Positions 1-6,494 of a stretch of DNA of 8,931 nucleotides are shown piece after piece (position 1 is the stretch's first letter; every line of letters begins with the position of its first letter). The DNA is taken from NCBI GenBank assembly GCA_016219235.1, contig JACRBO010000476.1, forward strand, positions 1-8,931. Reading direction: 5' to 3'. Origin of the DNA: Chloroflexota bacterium (GTDB lineage Bacteria; Chloroflexota; Anaerolineae; Fen-1058). The position numbers and the translations under genes are program-made. The notes below the pieces were generated by a model. That model saw nothing but the letters and a program-made list of their open reading frames with translations, was not told the origin of the DNA and ran no database searches.

Positions 1-3000
1 AGACCCTGACCGCCGGTCAATCCGGTCGCGGTGAAGGAGCCCAGCAAAGCGTAGTTGTTGGTGGTGTCCAACACGTAGAACTTGCTGGCGGTGGCGCTAT
101 CGACCACAAACAGGTGCTTCGTCGTCGGGTTGTAGGCCAGACCGGCCACAGCCAGGCCGACATTCTTGCTGTTTAACAGCGTGCCGTCGGGCTTGAACTG
201 ATACACCATCGAATCGGTCCAGCCGCCCGCAAAGTACGTGTCGGTGGAAGGATCATAGGCGACGCCGCGCTGCGAGGTCGCAAAACCAGTGGCGCCCGTG
301 GGGCAAATCTTATTGCCCGTTGGGCCGTTGGCCGGATCGATTTCGTAGATACAGTTGGCTACACCGGTGTTGGTGTTCATCACCCACAGCATGCCCGTCT
401 TCCAGTTGTAAGCGCCATCGGCCGGGCCATTGGCGGGATTCCAACTGTATGGGTACGAGCGGCCCGTTGCCACACCAGCCGGGGTGACTTCATAGATCCG
501 ATTCACGCCATTCCAGGCCGGAGCCGGGCTGGAGACCCAGACGCTGTTGGCATTGCCGTCATAGGCAATGCCCCACGGACCCGTCACGCCGGTGGGTGTC
601 CAACTCTGGATGACCTCACCCGCAGCGTACGGTTGCAAACGCGATCGATAGGGCTGAATACCCAAACCGATCGCATTCTTCCAGCTGTCCTGGCGGAATT
701 GCTTGACGACATACGTGGGCTTCTCAAACGGGCCATAGGGCACGCCGCCGCCGTCCAGTTCGAGCAGGTCGAACGTCGCCGTCAGATTGCCGCTATTCGT
801 TAGCGACAACGGAACGGTCGTTGACACACCCGCGGTGAGTGAGACAGTGATTGCGGCAGGAGAAGCCGCCAATTTGCCCGCACCCAGCGCGAAGTCTTGA
901 CGCACGGTGCCGCTCAACGGCACAACGGCCGTCGCTACTTCGGTCTTGTAGTTGGGTAGTGACGCGGTGATGGCCTGTGAGCCGGTTGGCGCAAACAGCG
1001 TGTAGTAGCCGTTTGCATTGGTGGCTGTCGAGCCGCTCGGGCTGTCAATGTCTACGCCTGACAGGCCCACTGCCGTGTTGGCATCAGTCACATCGCCCAC
1101 CACCAAACCGCCCGCATTCGGCAAGCACTTCTTCTCGCCGACGAAGGCGTTATCCACTTCCCACCACCAGTCCCAACCGGGAGCTACGTAGCGGAAGCGG
1201 AGCTTGGCCTGGCTAGCGCCGTTCAATAGCGCAGTCACATCCTGGCTGAAGAGTTTCGGCCCGCGCTGATCGGTGTTCCACGACACGACGTTGCTCCAGG
1301 TCGTGCCGTTATCGGCGCTGACGTCAACGGCTGCTACTTCGCCAGATTCCAGATTGTTATAGTCGTAGTTAAACGACAGGTTCACATTCGCCAACGACGA
1401 GACGTTCATGGTCGGCGAGGTGAGCGTGGTACTCATCGTCGTGCCAGAGCCGCATATGTCGCTGTCGGCCATGGCAAAGCCGCCCGCGCCGCCGGTCAGA
1501 TTGCCGCGCGCGCCCGGATCATTGAACGTCCACGGGCAGGTCGCGCTGCTGGTCACAGCCCAGCCGGCCGGCAGGGCGTTGGAACTGAACTGCTCCAACA
1601 GGCCCGTGACGGAGAGCGAGTAGCCTGGAGCCACGCACGCGACGGCGTCAACATTCAGGCCAATATTCACAGTGGCATTGCCGGTCACCGGCCCGACGTT
1701 TACACTGGTCGGGGTGTAGCCGGCGGAGTAGGCCGAGACGTTGAACTGATACGTCGCGGGCGATGGCAGCGTGACACTGTAGAAGCCCGTGACCGGATCG
1801 GTCCAGATTGATCCACCCGGGTAGCCGGTAATGTCGATCTTGGCGTACAGCGGCCAGCCGGCCAGCGCATCGCGCACTGTGCCGCTGATCACGTAACTGG
1901 GAGCGGGATCAAGCCCGATGTCCAGCGTGGTCGTCACGTTTTCGCTGATCGACACATTGGTGACGGTCTTCGGCAGGAAGCCAAACGCCGACGCCGTGAC
2001 CGTGTACGTGCCCTCAATGAGGAGCATCGAGTAGGCGCCGCCCGCAGCCGTGCTGGTGGCACCGGTCTGCGTGATGGTGGCAACGGCCTGGATCGCTGCG
2101 CCCACGATCGGGGCACTGGTGACCGTATTGGTAACTACACCCGTCAACGTACCTTGCGGACCAAGCGCGCAGTTGGGGAACTTGAACGACGCGACGCGCG
2201 TTTGCCACGGCGCGGTGCCCGTCGTTTGAATGTATTCGTTGGTATACCAGAACGTACAATCATCGACCGGGTCGACTGTCATGTCGCTATAGTCGCCCCA
2301 GCGTGAGCCGGTACCCGTCTGCGCACCCGAGCCTTCGATGATGCTGGCTTCGGCTTGTGGCAACGTGCCTAACGGATCGGTCGATAAACGGCCAGCGTAA
2401 CGGATCGACGGATAGACGGTACTACTCGCGACGCTGTAGCCAAGCGCGATGTTGCCGACGTGATCCATCGCGACGCTGCCCATCCAACGATACTGTCCGT
2501 CGGCGGGCGCATAGGTACCCTGCTGATAAATCGCCGGCGTGCCGCCCGGATCGCGCACCTCGTACCAGCGGATGCCGGCGCGATCGGCGCCGTCCGCAAG
2601 TACCGAGTGGTTGACCGTCACGGATTCGTGATCGCCAAAGTTGCGATAGGCCGCGCGGAACATCATCAAGTCGCCCAGCACATCCAACTTAATGGAGGTA
2701 CCTGGCTGCGGAATGCAGCTGCGGCTGGGCGCGAGAGTGCAAGGTAGATGATCGAAGCTGGCGACCGGCAGCGTGGCATTGGGCTGGCCGGACAAACCAA
2801 ACGTCGAGTTGCCAGGCGTCGTCCAGTCAACATCATATTCCCAGATGCGCATCGCATCCGCGCCCAGTGATGGCACGTAGACGTTGTCGATAACGGTCAC
2901 AAAATAGGCGGGAGCGCCAGCCGGTGGCAGGTTGCTGCCGTCCAAATCGACTGGCAAAACGTGTGCGTAATCGACATTGATCAAGCCCAGATCGACATAC

Positions 3001-3860
3001 TGGAAAGTGGTGGGTTGACCGTTCAACATCTTGGTCCGATCGAACGCCCAGATACCCGTGCCATTCCAGGTGGAGGCGCTGTTGCCGAACTGATTCGCCG
3101 TCATATAGTAGGCATCCGGCCACACCGAGAATTTAGGATAGTCGTTCATATAGAGGGTGCTGGCCGTAAAGGTATACAACCACCAATCACCCGGAACATT
3201 GGTGGGCGTGCCGGTCTTGGAAATGCCGACACATTCGTAGTACGGGCCGGCCGGATAGTTGGGCAGCTTGAACTGGCTGATCAACCACCGATCGGATAAT
3301 TGATCGTAGACGACGACCGGGTCGCCGTCGTCGGCCCCGGCGCACACATCGCCCGTCGGCCACAACGCACTGGGGAAGAACGGGCCGTACAACAGCGCGC
3401 CCGATTTGTCATAGACCGCCATCGACACGTTGACCATTTGCACGTAGTGATTGGGGCCTACGTCGCCGTTGGTGTCGGGCGGGTAATAGCCGGAGATGTT
3501 GTCTAGAGCTTCAAAGTTGACGAGCGGGGCGGGCATATTCACGGCCCCGGGTTGAGTTTGCAAAGCCGCATCGCCCGCAGGATTCGCAACACCGCCGGCA
3601 GAGGGCCGGATGCGGTTGTAGGGGCGATCGGGATTGAAGTCTTTGCGCTCCGCCACCGACGTTACCGTCGGCGCGGGGGGCAACCCATCGGTATTGGCCG
3701 GAGCAACCGGCTGGCTCACGACAGGCTTCACTGGACTCTGGGGTAAGGCTGGCGCTGGATTACTCACAGCAGGCGCAGGCGCGGCTGAAGCCGGCAGCGG
3801 CACAGCGCTCAACAACAACGCGACAATCACCATCAGGTTCAACGTGGTGCGTCGTCTCAC
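1..3860 (-). CDS. Large secreted multidomain protein with carboxypeptidase-regulatory-like and propeller-like domains (3' end outside window)
   Basis: I translated the minus strand from a GTG at 3858-3860 and found no stop for 1286 codons, so the gene continues past the left edge. The start follows AGGAGG with a 6-base spacer. Residues 1-26 are a signal peptide (three Arg, hydrophobic core, ASA before the likely cut), followed by a Pro/Ala-rich linker to about 110. Residues ~113-562 form a propeller-like module with PPDTNGDVGPNHYV (127-140), DDGDPVVVYD (177-186) and NDYPKFSVWPD (239-249). I recognise this signature from uncharacterised extracellular bacterial proteins. Next come two carboxypeptidase-regulatory-like (Ig-type) folds at ~569-648 and ~651-735, a choice-of-anchor-J/MAM-like domain at ~755-910 (QFSSNALPAGW near its start, W-rich WDWWWEVDN near its end), a third regulatory-like fold at ~913-990, an Ig-like stretch to ~1040, and an NHL-like propeller from ~1080 (GPWGIAYDGNANSVWVSSP). 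No peptidase catalytic motif is visible. An adhesive or structural surface role is inferred. An enzyme or anchoring domain could lie in the unseen C-terminus. Confidence 0.9.
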   Translation of the reverse strand, partial: MRRRTTLNLMVIVALLLSAVPLPASAAPAPAVSNPAPALPQSPVKPVVSQPVAPANTDGLPPAPTVTSVAERKDFNPDRPYNRIRPSAGGVANPAGDAALQTQPGAVNMPAPLVNFEALDNISGYYPPDTNGDVGPNHYVQMVNVSMAVYDKSGALLYGPFFPSALWPTGDVCAGADDGDPVVVYDQLSDRWLISQFKLPNYPAGPYYECVGISKTGTPTNVPGDWWLYTFTASTLYMNDYPKFSVWPDAYYMTANQFGNSASTWNGTGIWAFDRTKMLNGQPTTFQYVDLGLINVDYAHVLPVDLDGSNLPPAGAPAYFVTVIDNVYVPSLGADAMRIWEYDVDWTTPGNSTFGLSGQPNATLPVASFDHLPCTLAPSRSCIPQPGTSIKLDVLGDLMMFRAAYRNFGDHESVTVNHSVLADGADRAGIRWYEVRDPGGTPAIYQQGTYAPADGQYRWMGSVAMDHVGNIALGYSVASSTVYPSIRYAGRLSTDPLGTLPQAEASIIEGSGAQTGTGSRWGDYSDMTVDPVDDCTFWYTNEYIQTTGTAPWQTRVASFKFPNCALGPQGTLTGVVTNTVTSAPIVGAAIQAVATITQTGATSTAAGGAYSMLLIEGTYTVTASAFGFLPKTVTNVSISENVTTTLDIGLDPAPSYVISGTVRDALAGWPLYAKIDITGYPGGSIWTDPVTGFYSVTLPSPATYQFNVSAYSAGYTPTSVNVGPVTGNATVNIGLNVDAVACVAPGYSLSVTGLLEQFSSNALPAGWAVTSSATCPWTFNDPGARGNLTGGAGGFAMADSDICGSGTTMSTTLTSPTMNVSSLANVNLSFNYDYNNLESGEVAAVDVSADNGTTWSNVVSWNTDQRGPKLFSQDVTALLNGASQAKLRFRYVAPGWDWWWEVDNAFVGEKKCLPNAGGLVVGDVTDANTAVGLSGVDIDSPSGSTATNANGYYTLFAPTGSQAITASLPNYKTEVATAVVPLSGTVRQDFALGAGKLAASPAAITVSLTAGVSTTVPLSLTNSGNLTATFDLLELDGGGVPYGPFEKPTYVVKQFRQDSWKNAIGLGIQPYRSRLQPYAAGEVIQSWTPTGVTGPWGIAYDGNANSVWVSSPAPAWNGVNRIYEVTPAGVATGRSYPYSWNPANGPADGAYNWKTGMLWVMNTNTGVANCIYEIDPANGPTGNKICPTGATGFATSQRGVAYDPSTDTYFAGGWTDSMVYQFKPDGTLLNSKNVGLAVAGLAYNPTTKHLFVVDSATASKFYVLDTTNNYALLGSFTATGLTGGQG

Positions 3861-3866
3861 AATTAT

Positions 3867-3872
3867 CCTCCT
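3867..3872 (-). promoter_or_regulatory. Ribosome binding site deciding the GTG start of the secreted protein
   Basis: The minus strand reads AGGAGG, then ATAATT, then GTG, a perfect Shine-Dalgarno core with 6-base spacing. It supports the GTG over downstream internal starts, and the signal peptide begins exactly at this codon. Confidence 0.85.
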
Positions 3873-4292
3873 AAACTTTTGGGGTTCTTCACGATATGGC
3901 TGCAACAGGCGAGAAAACACGAGACTTCCACGACAGACGGTCTATCCAACGTTAGAACCAATCAATAGTCCTACCTCCAGGTGAACTCGCCGAGTCGATC
4001 GAGCGCGCATACGCTCGCCTGACCCGGCGGTCGATCACATACACGACAGGCAACAGCCGTGGGCATACCGGACGATGAAAGAAGATGAAACCGAGTATAA
4101 ACAACGACAAACCGAATGCGGGAGGGGGGTGAGCACTGTCACAGGGGCGAATGATAGCGAACGACGTGACATTTGTCTAGGCATTCGCCAAAATTTTAAG
4201 GAACAGGCCGTATCGTTTTAGACTATTTCTTCGTTGTAATTGGCTATTTCAATCGAAAAATTCTCCCCCAACCAGAAATAACCACGGCCCCG
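3873..4292. other. Divergent intergenic spacer without a supported gene
   Basis: About 420 bases separate the leftward secreted-protein gene from the rightward RHS fragment. I see no coding homology. The frame upstream of the RHS start is open back only to a TAA at 4197-4199 and does not read as RHS repeat sequence. A TATACT on the minus strand (4094-4099) could be a -10 box for the leftward gene, but I find no convincing -35 at the right spacing. A small inverted repeat, CGAGCG/CGCTCG, lies at 4000-4005 and 4012-4017. The right half (about 4180-4280) is AT-richer than the flanking genes. It may mark the edge of the acquired RHS cassette. Confidence 0.5.
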
Positions 4293-5531
4293 ATGTATGA
4301 CGATCGTGGTCATACGCGACGGGACTCTTCAATTGGACGCCCCGTGGCCTTGCCAACCAAGACAGGCGCGACCACCACGAAGTACCTGTATTCGATTGGC
4401 ACCCGCCCGATTGCGCAATATACTTCCGCCTGGGAATATCTCTTGCCGGATGCGCTTGGCTCTGTCCGCCAAATCGTCGATGGCGCGAGCAGCGTGACCC
4501 TCGCCAAGTCCTACGAACCCTATGGCAGTGTGCTAACCAGCACCGGCACCGCGAGTTCGATCTTCGGGTATGCGGGCGAACAGATCGACACGACGGGGTT
4601 GATCTACCTCCGCGCCCGCTATATGCAGCCGACGCTGGGGATGTTCCTCTCGCGCGATCCGTGGGAAGGGGATCAACTCAGGCCGGGGTCGATGAATGGG
4701 TGGAACTACACTGAGGGGAATCCGGTTAATCGAGTTGATCCAAATGGAAAACAGGGCGATCTTGTATATTGCCCTCCGCCGAACCACTGGGAAGAGGATC
4801 CCGTAGATGGGTATCTGCGGTGCGTAGGCCCAAATGTTGAAGAACAGCCACCTTTGCCACCTGTCGGCAGTGTTCTCAACCCACCAATAGGCCAACCCAC
4901 GATTAATATAGGCAGTGGAGTTGGTCAAGCAGCGCTTGTTTCATTGTTAACGCTTGCCTGCGCAGCAGTTTTGGATGACCTTAGTCGTCCCAAGCCGCAA
5001 GTTATCGTCGAACTAGGTGCAGGCAGTTATAGAAACGCCATCAAGATGAAGAGTATGTTTCCAAGTGCAATAGTCATTGCCACGAACCGCAAAGACGAAT
5101 GGGTATTAGGCCGACGTTACGTTCTATCAGGTCATACACCTAGAAATTCCTCCGAAGAATTCTTTATGGACATGTACCGCGGATGGGCAGCAGCCAAAAC
5201 ACAAGGGGTGATCGTTGGCGATCTACAATCTATAGAAAATAGTGAAGTTCCGCCACGGATCGCTGACATCGTCTATTCGATACTTCCATATCCATCTACT
5301 GCCTTTGATTTTGGTGTTGCGGCGGCGCTGATAGCGAAGGACATACCTGGTACATTAGCCTTTGTTACAGCAGGAACATCGCAGCCTTTAAGTGATTTTC
5401 GATTTGGTTTCGAATGGTTTCAGCCTAACACTCGATTTGCGCTGCAGCCGGGCACGTTGTTTGGTCTAGAAGCTGATCTCAATTGGGAAGGCGGACCGAT
5501 TGCGACATTGGCAGGTATAACTATGCCGTAG
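4293..5531 (+). CDS. Orphan RHS C-terminal tip with Rossmann methyltransferase-like toxin-candidate domain
   Basis: The 412-residue frame has two parts. Residues ~29-152 are the end of an RHS repeat-associated core, with YLLPDALGSVRQ (49-60), YEPYGSV (74-80), YLRARY (105-110), FLSRDPW (118-124) and the terminal NPVNRVDPNG (143-152). In RHS polymorphic toxins the variable toxin domain starts just after this motif. Residues 153-412 are that variable region: a Pro-rich linker, a hydrophobic stretch (~213-227), then VIVELGAGS (237-245, like SAM-binding motif I), a second strand VIATN (261-265), VIVGD (306-310) and ADIVYSILPYP (324-334, like motif IV). A methyltransferase-like fold is inferred; activity is not shown. 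Sample 60-base lines of the variable part count 25 G+C, against 36 in the core and 36 in apgM, which suggests transfer. Upstream RHS repeats and any secretion signal are absent, and ATG 4293 has no good Shine-Dalgarno. It may be a displaced, silent tip rather than an expressed gene. The 86-residue gene downstream is the likely immunity partner. Confidence 0.75.
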   Translation: MYDDRGHTRRDSSIGRPVALPTKTGATTTKYLYSIGTRPIAQYTSAWEYLLPDALGSVRQIVDGASSVTLAKSYEPYGSVLTSTGTASSIFGYAGEQIDTTGLIYLRARYMQPTLGMFLSRDPWEGDQLRPGSMNGWNYTEGNPVNRVDPNGKQGDLVYCPPPNHWEEDPVDGYLRCVGPNVEEQPPLPPVGSVLNPPIGQPTINIGSGVGQAALVSLLTLACAAVLDDLSRPKPQVIVELGAGSYRNAIKMKSMFPSAIVIATNRKDEWVLGRRYVLSGHTPRNSSEEFFMDMYRGWAAAKTQGVIVGDLQSIENSEVPPRIADIVYSILPYPSTAFDFGVAAALIAKDIPGTLAFVTAGTSQPLSDFRFGFEWFQPNTRFALQPGTLFGLEADLNWEGGPIATLAGITMP

Positions 5532-5579
5532 GCTTTTCCAATCTAAGAACGGTCGAAAACAATAAAAAGAGGTTACAAG

Positions 5580-5840
5580 ATGCCGTCGCTATCAAAACAA
5601 GAGCGAATCAATCGCCTAAAGAATACTAGTGTTGCAGAAAGGTTAATGCTGTTACGACACGATGCCTCGAGAGTTATTCCTATAATTCTCCTCATCGCGG
5701 AAAATCTTCGCGATATGGGTCCACAACGCGGAGAAGCATTGCTGGAAGACTTTGATAAATGGGCCGAACAGCTAACTGAAGTTGCAAGCGATCTTCGAGA
5801 CATGTTAGACATATACGCGCCGCCAAACGAGATAACCTAG
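5580..5840 (+). CDS. Small helical protein, candidate immunity protein for the RHS C-terminal domain
   Basis: This is an 86-residue protein with no family I recognise. It reads as mostly alpha-helical with heptad-like hydrophobic spacing (RLMLLRHD, VIPIILLIAENL, LLEDFDKWAEQL, ASDLRDMLDIY) and an acidic C-terminal half. There is no signal peptide. The short hydrophobic run at ~33-40 is too short to be a clear membrane segment, so it is probably cytoplasmic. The start is well supported: AAGAGG ends 7 bases before the ATG. It lies 48 bases after the RHS stop on the same strand and shares its lower G+C (one sampled line 28/60). A hairpin 123 bases downstream could end the pair's transcript. Position, size and composition are what is expected of an immunity gene; neutralising activity is inferred only. 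A regulator or an unrelated small protein remains possible. Confidence 0.65.
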   Translation: MPSLSKQERINRLKNTSVAERLMLLRHDASRVIPIILLIAENLRDMGPQRGEALLEDFDKWAEQLTEVASDLRDMLDIYAPPNEIT

Positions 5841-5962
5841 AGTCAGCCATGGAGGATAGTGTACCTGACACATTTAACTCGTGTTCTACATAGCCATTTA
5901 TCGCAACGCTCCCTAGTGAAGTTCGGCTAACCTGATGTTCGACCATTAGTTGTCACCAACCA

Positions 5963-5995
5963 CACCGCCCCGGTCGAATATCGATCGGGGCGGTG
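5963..5995 (+). terminator. Strong GC hairpin downstream of the RHS/immunity pair
   Basis: Arms 5963-5977 and 5981-5995 pair over 15 positions (one G-T wobble at 5973/5985) around a 3-base loop, ATA. The sequence then reads GCTATTTC, only weakly T-rich. It is a likely rho-independent-type terminator, though the poor T tract leaves doubt. A near-identical hairpin occurs at 6423-6455. Both lie 40-50 bases beyond an apgM 3' end (relic or intact), so the hairpin may have belonged originally to apgM on the opposite strand. Confidence 0.6.
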
Positions 5996-6044
5996 CTATT
6001 TCAAATCCGCGTCTATCCGCGCGCTTCGCGTCAGCGTCCCATTC

Positions 6045-6086
6045 TTACGCGCCGAACTTGCCCAACCGCCTGGCCTGGGCTAGCGC
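6045..6086 (-). pseudogene. Relic of the 3' end of apgM (last 13 codons plus stop)
   Basis: On the minus strand the last codons read ALAQARRLGKFGA then TAA. The intact apgM ends ALAYSKRLGKFGA then TAG at 6495. Ten of 13 residues match and the stop is in the same place; the base alignment is 31/42 without gaps. Similarity stops at about 6087, so only the 3' tip survives. A near-copy of the hairpin beyond apgM also lies just beyond this relic. The copies differ too much for a recent duplication. Confidence 0.65.
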
Positions 6087-6089
6087 TGG

Positions 6090-6146
6090 AGTCCGCTGAA
6101 GCGGACTTGCTGTGCTCAGCCGTCGGATGCCATCCGCTGGCCGGCC
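6090..6146. repeat. Cluster of short palindromes at the junction of two gene relics
   Basis: AGTCCGCT-GA-AGCGGACT (6090-6107) is a perfect 8-base inverted repeat with a 2-base centre. CGGATG-C-CATCCG follows at 6124-6136, and GGCCGGCC at 6139-6146. They fill the gap between the end of apgM-relic similarity (6086) and the start of RHS-relic similarity (6147). The first resembles small REP-like palindromes dispersed in many bacterial genomes; whether it is repeated in this genome cannot be seen here. Confidence 0.5.
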
Positions 6147-6308
6147 ATTGGCACACGTCCGATTGGGCAGTATACTTCGGCGTAGGAATACCTCTTGCCG
6201 GATGCGCTTGGCTCCGTGCGCCAGATCGCCGATGCTGCTGGCAACATCACGCTGGCGAAGTCTTACGAACCGTATGGCAGCGTGTTGACCAGCGGTGTCA
6301 ACGAATAG
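6147..6308 (+). pseudogene. Degenerate second RHS core tip
   Basis: Bases 6147-6293 align without gaps to 4395-4541 in the first RHS tip, 120 of 147 identical. The frame reads IGTRPIGQYTSA, then a TAG stop (6183-6185), then EYLLPDALGSVRQ and KSYEPYGSVLTS. The TAG replaces the TGG Trp codon of the intact copy. Most differences are in third codon positions (42 of 49 codons agree in residue), so the two copies diverged while coding and the stop came later. After 6293 the frame leaves RHS similarity and ends at TAG 6306-6308. The YLRARY, FLSRDPW and DPNG parts, any toxin domain and any immunity gene are missing. No start or ribosome binding site is visible. Confidence 0.85.
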
Positions 6309-6359
6309 ACTCGAATCCACGAATGGCGACTCGCGCGCCGGGTGGTATTCGCTGACACC
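6294..6359. repeat. 66-base imperfect inverted repeat abutting the RHS relic
   Basis: GGTGTCAACGAATA (6294-6307) and TATTCGCTGACACC (6346-6359) are inverted copies with 13 of 14 positions pairing. The left arm begins at the base after RHS similarity ends. The interior carries further CGAAT words at 6312 and near 6320, giving an 8-10 base period with the one in the left arm. It may be an intergenic repeat element that replaced the rest of the RHS tip. No transposase is present. Confidence 0.5.
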
Positions 6360-6422
6360 CTGGCGCAGTCTCACGGATCGCATCGCGGCCCACCTGACAG
6401 GTCTCGCCCCACACCCAACGCA

Positions 6423-6455
6423 CGCCGCCCCGATCGAAGTTCGATCGGGGCGGCG
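6423..6455 (+). terminator. Near-perfect 16-base-arm hairpin between the RHS relic and apgM
   Basis: Arms 6423-6438 and 6440-6455 are perfect reverse complements about a single base, so a few innermost pairs would open to form the loop. GTTTATTTCG follows on the plus strand, a modest T tract. It lies 40 bases beyond the apgM stop on the minus strand and could end transcripts arriving from either direction. It shares the CCGCCCCG...CGATCGGGGCGG core with the hairpin at 5963-5995. Confidence 0.65.
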
Positions 6456-6460
6456 GTTTA

Positions 6461-6488
6461 TTTCGTGTTCCTTCGTGCCCTTCGTGGT
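6461..6488. repeat. Three tandem TTCGTG words
   Basis: TTCGTG occurs at 6462, 6472 and 6481 in a 9-10 base rhythm just after the second hairpin. I know similar TTCGTG-type tandem strings as common short intergenic repeats in several phyla; their function is unknown. The matching interval after the first hairpin instead holds CCGCG words (6007-6031). Confidence 0.45.
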
Positions 6489-6494
6489 TTATCT

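Noticed and set aside
2460..3506. Open plus-strand frames of 68-112 codons across 2460-3506
   Set aside because: They are antisense to the continuous minus-strand secreted-protein gene, rich in Arg/Gly/Pro from G+C-rich codons, with no ribosome binding sites or domains.
4533..4928. 131-codon minus-strand frame
   Set aside because: It is antisense to the RHS core and its junction with the variable domain; the RHS motifs clearly set the plus-strand frame.
6294..6359. Integron attC-type recombination site
   Set aside because: The arms are inverted, but I could not find the paired core sites expected of attC (GTT/AAC ends with two internal boxes), and there is no integrase or cassette array.
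5993..6383. 120-codon plus and 112-codon minus frames in the scar region
   Set aside because: They run through the apgM relic, palindromes and RHS relic in mixed frames. Only the last 13 codons of the minus frame match a real gene, and they are reported as a relic.
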